Source: an uncultured Erysipelothrix sp. (lineage in GTDB: Bacteria > Bacillota_I > Bacilli_A > Erysipelotrichales > Erysipelotrichaceae). From it: a stretch of 55,893 nucleotides of DNA. Under the pieces are notes generated by a model that saw only the letters and a program-made list of their open reading frames with translations, did no database searches and was not told where the DNA came from. Each line of letters begins with the position of its first letter. Within the stretch, counting starts at the first letter, position 1. Shown here piece by piece: positions 1 to 7,093 of this stretch. Position numbers and translations under genes: made by a program. The DNA lies in assembly GCA_947631935.1 (NCBI GenBank), contig CANRNG010000003.1, forward strand, positions 1-55,893, given 5' to 3'.

Positions 1-348
1 ACCCTTATCAATAATGCGAAGTAAATACCGCACATCCAAAATCTCAACCACTTCATCTTGTACATTTCTAATATCTACCAAGAGATCATAATGATCCGCA
101 AAATCATCGTAATTTCCAAATTTTACAACCTCAGGAAATAGTCTTTTAAAATTATAACTATAATGCACCAAACGATCATGATCATCCACCACCAAAACAA
201 CCTTATCATCAATGATTGTTTCATAAAGCGCATCCTTAACACCCATACATTTTTTTACAGACAAGTAATACACAACAAAAAGTACTAGCACAATAATTAA
301 TACTACTACCAAACTATATTCATTCATTAATTTAATCAAATCCCCCAT
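1..348 (-). CDS. Membrane-anchored PAS-like sensor protein (C-terminus outside window)
   Basis: The frame is open from an ATG at 348 to the window edge, giving 116 N-terminal residues. Residues 13-31 form one hydrophobic membrane segment. Residues 43 onward read like a PAS fold: a helix followed by VVLVVDDHDRLVHYSYNF and then RLFPE. This layout (one membrane helix, then PAS) is common in sensory kinases and diguanylate cyclases, but the output domain is not in the window, so its function is open. The Shine-Dalgarno site is weak (GGGAT). It lies downstream of the pilin genes on the same strand, so a role in pilus control is possible but unproven. Confidence 0.6.
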   Translation of the reverse strand, partial: MGDLIKLMNEYSLVVVLIIVLVLFVVYYLSVKKCMGVKDALYETIIDDKVVLVVDDHDRLVHYSYNFKRLFPEVVKFGNYDDFADHYDLLVDIRNVQDEVVEILDVRYLLRIIDKG

Positions 349-432
349 ATACACATCCCAATCTATTTTTTATAAATAACACGTATATTAAACACCATTC
401 GCAAGCGCTTTACAAGCCAAAACTAAAAATCA

Positions 433-741
433 TTACGGATATCGATAAACCCCTTTATACGTCAAAACATACCGTTCATCAACCAATTCAACCACAAGCT
501 CCCCCTCATCCAAATCGTTCCTACCAACCAAAAGATCCTCAATCACACTCACACTCGACTCCCCATCATGAAGGATGACCATCATCTCAGAATAAAGTGC
601 CCGCGCATTCGCATCGTCTTTTTCAGCCGTCACACCCTCAATATGATTCACTAACTGCGGCACAATCAATAAAGCCAAGACCGCCAAAACCACCATCACC
701 ACCAACAACTCAACCATTGTAAACCCATGTCTTTTAAACAT
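433..741 (-). CDS. Type IV pilin-like protein (orphan prepilin)
   Basis: This 102-residue protein starts with a class III prepilin signal: a short basic leader (MFKRHG), then FTMVELLVVMVV, with the conserved Glu at mature position 5 and a hydrophobic helix to about residue 30. The rest is a short, acidic, mostly beta C-terminal part. A prepilin peptidase (encoded at 2987-3730) would be expected to cut after Gly6. The gene lies past the terminator at 838-861, so it probably has its own promoter or depends on read-through; I found no convincing promoter. It resembles the major pilin in its post-helix segment (DANARALYSEM against QANARAVYTTAM), which suggests an old duplication. Confidence 0.8.
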   Translation of the reverse strand: MFKRHGFTMVELLVVMVVLAVLALLIVPQLVNHIEGVTAEKDDANARALYSEMMVILHDGESSVSVIEDLLVGRNDLDEGELVVELVDERYVLTYKGVYRYP

Positions 742-830
742 ACCAATTATCCTTATCCAGTAGTACTATTTAACTACTTAAAACGCCTCTTTTCAAGTAT
801 TTGACAAAATCTTTTATAACTCACGAAATA

Positions 831-861
831 CAAAAAAATGCCAACAAATTAATGTTGGCAT
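831..861 (-). terminator. Rho-independent terminator after pilA
   Basis: A perfect 9-bp inverted repeat, ATGCCAACA (838-846) with TGTTGGCAT (853-861), is followed on the minus strand by seven T residues. It lies just past the stop codon of the major pilin gene and should end the pilB-pilA transcript. Confidence 0.9.
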
Positions 862-879
862 CTTGTTAAGCATTAAATA

Positions 880-1251
880 TTAAGGTGTTACTGTACCTTC
901 TGTAAACTCTTTACCATCAAAAGTGATACCATCGTAAGTTACTGATGCAACTGTTTTATCAGCTGCTAATGCAATTTCAAATTTACTGCCGTCTAATGTT
1001 TTATCAAACTCAAGTACTGCTGCCTTTAAAGTAGCATCATCATATGGTTCATCAGCATCAGCATTAACCAACATTGCTGTGGTATAAACTGCACGTGCGT
1101 TTGCTTGGTTCTTAGATTTGTTAGCTTTGCTTACATAACCAGTAATAGCTGGTACTAAGATAAGTGCTAGAATTGCTAAAATAGCAATTACTACGATAAG
1201 TTCTACAAGTGTAAAACCTTTTTTGTTATTTCTTCTCATTAATTTCAACAT
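880..1251 (-). CDS. pilA: Major type IV pilin (prepilin)
   Basis: This 123-residue prepilin has a basic leader (MLKLMRRNNKKG) and the motif FTLVELIVVIAI. Predicted cleavage is after Gly12, with Glu at mature position 5. The helix continues to about residue 45 and is followed by a small globular C-terminal domain rich in Ala, Asp, Thr and Val, with no cysteines. It sits directly downstream of the assembly ATPase pilB and directly upstream of a strong terminator, which fits an abundantly made subunit. A GGAG site precedes the start; the ATG four codons later is an alternative. Function follows from the family: polymerises into the pilus fibre. Confidence 0.9.
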   Translation of the reverse strand: MLKLMRRNNKKGFTLVELIVVIAILAILALILVPAITGYVSKANKSKNQANARAVYTTAMLVNADADEPYDDATLKAAVLEFDKTLDGSKFEIALAADKTVASVTYDGITFDGKEFTEGTVTP

Positions 1252-1290
1252 ATTATTCTTTCTCCATTTCTTTCTAATATATGTTTTATG

Positions 1291-2943
1291 CTAGTTAACA
1301 CTGAATAAAATTTTGCGAGCTTCTTCTGTTGTTGTTTTGCCTTCTTGAATGAGTCTAATGACGTCATCTTTTAGGAATTTTGTTCCCTTGGAAACAACAT
1401 AAGATTTTAACTCAGACATAGTTGCGCCATCCGAAATCATGTCTTGAAGTGTATCATCAATAAATACGATTTCGAAAACTGCTTGTCTGCCACTATAACC
1501 GGTGTGATTACAACGTTCGCATCCCCCCCCTTTCATTTCGTGTGTTAACCCATCCATATTAAACAGGATTTTATCCTCGTTTGCAAGTGGAACTTTTTGG
1601 CCACAGTGTGAGCAAACTTTCTTCACCAGTCTTTGTGCGATAACTGCCTTAATACTTGAGGCAACCATATAGGGTTCAACCCCCATATCAATGAGTCGTA
1701 CAATCGAACTGAGTGCGTCGTTTGTATGGAGTGTGGATAACACGAAGTGCCCTGTAATCGCAGCACGGATGGCAATAGATGCCGTTTCGCTATCACGGAT
1801 CTCTCCGAGCATAATGACGTCGGGATCCTGTCTTAATATCGATCTGAGTCCACTAGCAAATGTCAGACCGGCTTTAGCGTTAATTTGGACTTGCGTGATG
1901 CCTTCAAAGCTCTTTTCAACGGGGTCTTCTACGGTTACAATTGAAATTTCTGGTGTAGAGATTTCGTTGAGTAAAGAGTAGAGGGTGGTGGTTTTACCAC
2001 TCCCTGTGGGTCCCGTGAGAAGTAAGATTCCATGTGGAACCCTGGAGATTTCACGCAGTTGTTGTTTGGATTCATCTGAAATATCGATGGAATCCAAGTC
2101 GTATTTGATATTTTGGTCTGCTCCTAAGAGTCTGAGAACCAGTTTCTCTCCATCTGGAGTTGGAATGGAGCTCACCCGAATATCTACTTCTGTATATTCA
2201 GCTACATGTCTAAATGAGCCGTCTTGTGGTTTTCTTTTTTCTGCAATATTCATGCCTGAAACAATTTTAATACGCGTTGCGACCAGTTCGTGTAGGTCTT
2301 TATTTAAGACCATGTGTTCTGATAAGGTTCCATCAATTCTAAAGCGAATGCGTGTGGCATCTTTTCCAGGTTCAATATGAATATCAGATGCATTGACACT
2401 ATAGGCTGAGTTAATGATGTTATTGACCATCTTAACAACTGGGGCAGAGTCAACACGTTTAATCAGACTCTCTTCATCTTGATCAATCTCTGCACTGAGA
2501 CTTACAGTGACGTTATCAAGGTTATAGAGGACGTTTAAGCCGTGTTCTATGGCGCTCATGGGAGAGAGGATGGGTAAGGTATCAAAGCCTGTAATCATGC
2601 TCAAATCCTCCATGGTGACAAAGTCTAATGGATCATTGGTCGCAAAGAAAAGGGTTCCATTCTCAATAAAGAGTGGCAAAATTTTATGTTGTTGCGAGAA
2701 CTCATAAGTCACAAGATCACGCACAGATTTATCTAAATGTTTGATTGGGTTTTCTTCAAATTGAAACTTAAGTTTTCTAGATAAGGCAACTAACATTTCA
2801 TTTTCAGTTAAAAGACGCATATCAATCAAAATTTGACCCAACTTTTTGCGCACTGTTTTCTGACGCTTCAGTGCTTCCTGGAGTTCTGCTTCACTTATCA
2901 GTTGTTCCTCAACCAATATTTCTCCAAATTTCATTCTTCGCAT
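1291..2943 (-). CDS. pilB: Type IV pilus assembly ATPase PilB/GspE
   Basis: This 550-residue cytoplasmic ATPase would drive pilin polymerisation. Residues 4-60 form an MshEN/T2SSE N-terminal domain with two repeats of the FGEIL-type motif. The catalytic core has Walker A GPTGSGKT (311-318), the Asp and Walker B region DPDVIMLGEIRD (373-384), an His-box STLHT (403-407), and a zinc site with CxxC pairs at 444/447 and 475/478. I place the start at 2943 because AGAGGT lies just upstream there; the longer open frame to 3069 runs antisense into pilD. It is divergent from pilD and upstream of pilA. A G8 tract (1523-1530) encodes GGG just before the second CxxC. Confidence 0.95.
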   Translation of the reverse strand: MRRMKFGEILVEEQLISEAELQEALKRQKTVRKKLGQILIDMRLLTENEMLVALSRKLKFQFEENPIKHLDKSVRDLVTYEFSQQHKILPLFIENGTLFFATNDPLDFVTMEDLSMITGFDTLPILSPMSAIEHGLNVLYNLDNVTVSLSAEIDQDEESLIKRVDSAPVVKMVNNIINSAYSVNASDIHIEPGKDATRIRFRIDGTLSEHMVLNKDLHELVATRIKIVSGMNIAEKRKPQDGSFRHVAEYTEVDIRVSSIPTPDGEKLVLRLLGADQNIKYDLDSIDISDESKQQLREISRVPHGILLLTGPTGSGKTTTLYSLLNEISTPEISIVTVEDPVEKSFEGITQVQINAKAGLTFASGLRSILRQDPDVIMLGEIRDSETASIAIRAAITGHFVLSTLHTNDALSSIVRLIDMGVEPYMVASSIKAVIAQRLVKKVCSHCGQKVPLANEDKILFNMDGLTHEMKGGGCERCNHTGYSGRQAVFEIVFIDDTLQDMISDGATMSELKSYVVSKGTKFLKDDVIRLIQEGKTTTEEARKILFSVN

Positions 2944-2964
2944 AAAAACTACCTCTTTCTTTGC

Positions 2965-2970
2965 TATAAT
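2965..2970 (+). promoter_or_regulatory. Putative -10 box for pilD
   Basis: A consensus TATAAT lies 17 bases before the pilD start chosen here. Initiation about 7 bases downstream would begin the mRNA after the first ATG (2975) and before the second (2987). No good -35 is visible, so the call is tentative. Confidence 0.4.
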
Positions 2971-2986
2971 ATCCATGGTGATAGTA

Positions 2987-3730
2987 ATGGAACTAATATT
3001 TTTATATATTTTCGGATTAATCATGGGATCATTTTTAGGAGTTATCATTGATAGACTCCCAAAGAACATCTCAATTGCAAAGGGACGTTCACGATGTGAA
3101 TACTGCGAACGCGACCTCGCGGCCCTAGAATTGATACCCGTTTTAAGTTATGTTTTACAAAAAGGACAATGTCGTAAATGTAAAACAAAACTTTCTTTAA
3201 GATATCCACTGCTAGAAATTCTAACAGGACTAGCTTACGTTCTTGTCTACAATCACTTTGGATATACACTTCAAAGTATTCTTGGAATTGCTTTCGTATC
3301 CATTTTAATCGTTATTACATTTATAGACCTCGATACCATGATCATCAACGATCGCTTCCAAATAATGATATTAATCATTGGAATCATAGACGCCATCTTA
3401 CTTAAGAAAGATATTCTTAATATTGTAGGAGGTGCACTCATCATCTCAATTCCACTCCTCATCCTTGCCATGACAACAGGCGGTATTGGCGGTGGAGACA
3501 TCAAGCTCATGTTTGTATCTGGGATCTATCTTGGATTTTACAACATCATTGCAGCCTTTGTCTTTGGGGTTGTCGTAGGTGGCATCTATGGTATCGTTGT
3601 TTTAATTAAAAAATCAAAATCTCGAAAAGATGCCATTCCTTTTGGACCCTTCTTAGCCATTGGCTTGTTCTTTGGATTAGTCTATGGAACCCAATTTATA
3701 CAATGGTATGTATCACTTCTGTGGTCTTAA
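2987..3730 (+). CDS. pilD: Prepilin peptidase (A24 family)
   Basis: This is an integral membrane aspartic protease of about 247 residues that cleaves prepilin leaders and usually methylates the new N-terminus. The N-terminal helix with GSFLGVIIDRLP is typical. A cytoplasmic zinc-binding loop has CxxC pairs at residues 37/40 and 62/65. Catalytic aspartates lie in the FIDLDT region (114-116) and in GGGD (171), followed by further membrane helices. I prefer the ATG at 2987 over 2975 because GGTGAT precedes it and family members begin right at this helix. It is the only pilus gene on the plus strand; its 3' end overlaps the convergent pilO end by 18 bases. Confidence 0.92.
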   Translation: MELIFLYIFGLIMGSFLGVIIDRLPKNISIAKGRSRCEYCERDLAALELIPVLSYVLQKGQCRKCKTKLSLRYPLLEILTGLAYVLVYNHFGYTLQSILGIAFVSILIVITFIDLDTMIINDRFQIMILIIGIIDAILLKKDILNIVGGALIISIPLLILAMTTGGIGGGDIKLMFVSGIYLGFYNIIAAFVFGVVVGGIYGIVVLIKKSKSRKDAIPFGPFLAIGLFFGLVYGTQFIQWYVSLLWS

Positions 3731-4441
3731 ATCATCTGAAATTTCTTTATTCAAGAAATACACATCAACCGTAATGGTACTATTTTCAGCAGTCACCTCA
3801 TCATATACAACTGCTTCATCTGGACTGCTGGTAGGCAACATCGTTTGTGTTGTAATGCGTTCATATGAAATATCTTTTACATAATAAGTCAAACCCACAT
3901 TACTGAGGTCTCCCAACAATCTTTGAACACTGGCGTAAGAACCTTCTACTTCAAGGGTCACCGATTGTTTTAATATCTGATGTCCAGTTTCCTTTTGAAC
4001 TACTGTTTCACCACCAAATCCAAGGTAGGTATTGAGTAGTTCTTTTAAATTATATTCATAAGTATCAATGGGTCTTTCCATTGCGGTTGGCATCACTACT
4101 TCAACACCCCCATATTGAAGTTTATGAATCGTAATCTGACGCGACTTCGCAAGTGATCTTGTGATGTCATCAAACTTTTCAGCAACCAACGGATCCGATA
4201 AATGATCCATTAAATCATCCACTTCATCAATTAAATTATCTTTATTTTCCAATAATTTATCAGTTTGAGCAATGGTTGTCCTCATTTGAATCTCTTGAAT
4301 TTCTAAATCATCTTTAGTCATTTTAAGCGCATCAATATCCGCCATCAAAGGCATGATCCAATACATAATGCCAAACCCGAAAATAACCACAGCAGCCAAG
4401 AAAATTAAGAGAACTTGTTCACGTTTAGATAATTTCGTCAT
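3713..4441 (-). CDS. pilO: PilO-like pilus alignment protein
   Basis: This 242-residue protein has a short cytoplasmic N-terminus, one membrane helix (about residues 10-31), a coiled-coil stretch (about 35-85) and a C-terminal alpha/beta domain. That is the PilO/GspM arrangement. PilO pairs with PilN and links the PilM cytoplasmic ring to the pilus platform. It is the last gene of the pilus operon; its start codon overlaps the pilN stop by one base (TGATG), implying translational coupling. The name rests on position after pilM-pilN and topology more than on sequence motifs, as this family diverges fast. Confidence 0.75.
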   Translation of the reverse strand: MTKLSKREQVLLIFLAAVVIFGFGIMYWIMPLMADIDALKMTKDDLEIQEIQMRTTIAQTDKLLENKDNLIDEVDDLMDHLSDPLVAEKFDDITRSLAKSRQITIHKLQYGGVEVVMPTAMERPIDTYEYNLKELLNTYLGFGGETVVQKETGHQILKQSVTLEVEGSYASVQRLLGDLSNVGLTYYVKDISYERITTQTMLPTSSPDEAVVYDEVTAENSTITVDVYFLNKEISDDLRPQK

Positions 4442-5013
4442 CAGTAACTCCCCCTTAAGACTGCAGTAGCTGTCCCATTATAACGGACATTGTCTTCTCC
4501 GGCCAATACACGCTCATACCCCTCATAGCTGACATCTTTGAGAATGGATGTATCCTTTAGATTTCGAATAAACTCCGCACCAGAAGCAGCATTTTTACTA
4601 CTAAAAGAAATTTGAACTTCTGCCCCCACAATCACCAACGCATCAATTCTTAAATCATCGGGTGTTGCCACCAAAATCTCAGAAAGAATATAAGAATTAA
4701 TTGACTTCTTCTCATCAAAAACTTGATTAACCTCGTCAATAGAGTCTCGAAGTAACTTTAAATTCGCATTTTCTAAAGAAATTGCATTGGCTTTATTAAA
4801 ACTTTCAATGGTAGCAGGATTATTGACATAGTTTTCAAGTGTATTTATTTCACCCCTAATGAGCGATCTTTCAAATACCTTACTTAAGCCAAAGACCACC
4901 ATAATTAAAGCCAAAACAACCAAGAGCACAACCGCTGTACCCACAGACCCAAAAGAACGCTGTTTAACAGAATCATTTTGGTACATTTTATAGAGGTTCA
5001 TCGACTTTTTCAT
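4441..5013 (-). CDS. pilN: PilN-like pilus alignment protein
   Basis: This protein has 190 residues from the ATG at 5013, which overlaps the pilM stop as ATGA. A G-rich Shine-Dalgarno site (GGGGGTG) precedes it. The start at 5031 would lack such a site. It has a short basic cytoplasmic N-terminus, a membrane helix at about residues 24-45, a coiled-coil region and a small C-terminal ferredoxin-like domain, matching PilN/GspL-C. Classical PilN has an N-terminal INLLP-type motif that binds PilM; the MNLYKMYQ segment here may play that role (inference). Confidence 0.75.
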   Translation of the reverse strand: MKKSMNLYKMYQNDSVKQRSFGSVGTAVVLLVVLALIMVVFGLSKVFERSLIRGEINTLENYVNNPATIESFNKANAISLENANLKLLRDSIDEVNQVFDEKKSINSYILSEILVATPDDLRIDALVIVGAEVQISFSSKNAASGAEFIRNLKDTSILKDVSYEGYERVLAGEDNVRYNGTATAVLRGSY

Positions 5014-5894
5014 ACCAACACCCCCATACAATTCACAAAATCATAGAGATTTGCATCATCAGGCGTTACAACATCGAAAATATTGGGAACTTCAGATTCA
5101 AGTTGTAATCCCGAAGCCACAATCTTAGTCATCAAAGCAAAGCGCTTCTCAAATCCAAAGAGCAAGACTCTACTGATCGGCTTACCTGAATCACCAGCTT
5201 GAGATTGGTTCATCAATTCAAGCACATGATAGACACGCTTTGTGATTGTTTGCGGATCATCATCCACATGAATATAAATAGAACGCATAAACATGAAATG
5301 ACCATGATTGAATAAATAATAACGAATATAGGAGCTCGAAGCATCTACCACAATCACCGGTTCATAGACGTTTACCAATTCCAACTTACCCACAAAGTTT
5401 AAAAAGGAATTCGAAGTACTTTGGATTGAATTAATTTTCATTCCCAATTCTTCAAAAAACAGTTCCAACCCTTCAATGGTTGATTTACGCATGGCACTGG
5501 TCAAACAATGGACACGCTTATTTCCTTCAAATTCAGTTTCACCCAACACCGTATAATCCACAATAAAATCACGCGTAAGGTTAAACATCCCAATCATTTC
5601 ATTTGTGACCATAAAATCAAGTTTCTTACGATCCGTTTTAGGAACCGTTAACTCCTTCGTTAAGATAACACGATGGTTAATCACCAAATCAATTTTCTTA
5701 AAATTAATGTTATGCTCATCAAGCTTTTGCTTAATATGAGAAATCATTTCAGCATCAAAATTCACATCATGATTCGTAAACATCGAATCATTTAAGAAAA
5801 TTCTCAAAGACTGCGACACTTTAAGTTTCTTGGCACTCCCGGTACCCACCAAAACATAAATTTCACGATCCCTAATTTCTACTACACACGCCAT
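5010..5894 (-). CDS. pilM: PilM-like actin-fold pilus protein
   Basis: This 294-residue soluble protein sits at the PilM position before pilN-pilO. Its length is a little below usual PilM (about 350). The actin-like fold is suggested by the beta-rich N-terminus and the PVIVVDASSSYIRYYLF strand pair near residue 180, which corresponds to the second phosphate loop. The first phosphate loop, normally DIGSSSIK-like, reads EIRDREIYV here, so nucleotide binding may be altered. PilM proteins form a cytoplasmic ring under PilN-PilO. The identity rests on synteny plus weak sequence resemblance. Confidence 0.75.
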   Translation of the reverse strand: MACVVEIRDREIYVLVGTGSAKKLKVSQSLRIFLNDSMFTNHDVNFDAEMISHIKQKLDEHNINFKKIDLVINHRVILTKELTVPKTDRKKLDFMVTNEMIGMFNLTRDFIVDYTVLGETEFEGNKRVHCLTSAMRKSTIEGLELFFEELGMKINSIQSTSNSFLNFVGKLELVNVYEPVIVVDASSSYIRYYLFNHGHFMFMRSIYIHVDDDPQTITKRVYHVLELMNQSQAGDSGKPISRVLLFGFEKRFALMTKIVASGLQLESEVPNIFDVVTPDDANLYDFVNCMGVLV

Positions 5895-5905
5895 TTAACC
5901 ACCTC

Positions 5906-7093
5906 TTATCCAATATGTTCATACATCTTAAACATCGGTTGTAAGATTGAAATAACAATCAACGCAACCATAATACCCATCCAAACAATCATAACTGGTT
6001 CCACAAGCGCAACCAATCGCGTCAACGCACCTTCAGCCTCCTGGTCAAAGTACTCAGCAGTCTTATTAAGAATGCCCTCAAGATCCCCTGTTTCTTCACC
6101 CACATTTATCATGGCAGGCAACATTGAATCAAACTCCGCTATTTCTTCAATAGAACGAGAAATACTTTCACCCCGACTCACATTCACATACACTTTATCA
6201 AACTCATCTTCCAAATAAGTATTCCCCATAACACCCGCCGTTAACTCAATCATCTCAAGTGCATTCACACCATGAGAATAAAGCGACGCAAACGAACGCG
6301 CACAACGTGCAGAATACACAGTTCGAAGCAAACCCCCAATTTTGGGAATTTTCAATAAATAACGATCAATCACAATTCGCGTACTACGCGTATTCAACAA
6401 GAAATAAATACCCCCCACAAAAACACCCAAAATAACCAACAAAATATACCAACGATAAATAATGAAATTGGACAACCCAATCAAAATTCTCGTTAGAAAC
6501 GGTGTTTCCGCTTCAGGAAAAGAATTCATAATACCCGGCAACACAAAAGTCACCAAGATCAACACAACCAATATCGAAACAACAAATAAAACCATCGGAT
6601 AAATACTGGCCGTCTTCATTTTCTGATTAATCTTCTTATCACGATCATACTGATTCGCCATTGTTTGAAGACTCTCACCCAATGAACCACTCGACTCACC
6701 AGACTTAACCATACTAATCAATAAAGCATCAAAGGCACCACCCTGCTCCATCATCGCAACAGATAAGGAATTACCCTTTTGAACTTCCTCATACAAATTT
6801 CTATAAATTAAACGCTCAGACTCTTTCGCAGCCTTATTTTGAATCATACGAAGCGCATCAATAATATTCACACCCGCACTCAACATTGCGCTCAACTGAT
6901 ACGTAAATACCACCAACGCATTAATACTCAACTTACCCCTATTCTTAGAAATAGAAGTAACCTCTTCAAAATTCAATAAATAATTACCCTGAGATTTAAC
7001 ACTCGCCAATAAAACACTCTCATTATCCGCTGGAAGCGTCTCAGTCAAGGTCTTACCAGTTCTATCAATCATCGTAACTTTATAACTCTTCAT
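5906..7093 (-). CDS. pilC: Type IV pilus platform protein PilC/GspF
   Basis: This 395-residue inner-membrane platform protein has the duplicated GspF domain. The first copy is at about residues 70-190 (FTYQLSAMLSAGVNIIDAL) followed by two membrane segments. The second copy is at about 265-395 (SLYSHGVNALEMIELTAG) ending in a hydrophobic helix. The GEETGDLEGIL motif is typical. An N-terminal small domain (residues 1-60) carries an ATGK-like start sequence. PilC sits above the PilB hexamer and handles pilins during polymerisation. It follows the PilX-like gene with a one-base overlap and precedes pilM by 11 bases. Confidence 0.93.
   Translation of the reverse strand: MKSYKVTMIDRTGKTLTETLPADNESVLLASVKSQGNYLLNFEEVTSISKNRGKLSINALVVFTYQLSAMLSAGVNIIDALRMIQNKAAKESERLIYRNLYEEVQKGNSLSVAMMEQGGAFDALLISMVKSGESSGSLGESLQTMANQYDRDKKINQKMKTASIYPMVLFVVSILVVLILVTFVLPGIMNSFPEAETPFLTRILIGLSNFIIYRWYILLVILGVFVGGIYFLLNTRSTRIVIDRYLLKIPKIGGLLRTVYSARCARSFASLYSHGVNALEMIELTAGVMGNTYLEDEFDKVYVNVSRGESISRSIEEIAEFDSMLPAMINVGEETGDLEGILNKTAEYFDQEAEGALTRLVALVEPVMIVWMGIMVALIVISILQPMFKMYEHIG

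Noticed and set aside
2944-3069. 42-codon N-terminal extension of pilB
   Set aside because: It runs antisense through the start of pilD and has no ribosome site; AGAGGT fits the start at 2943.
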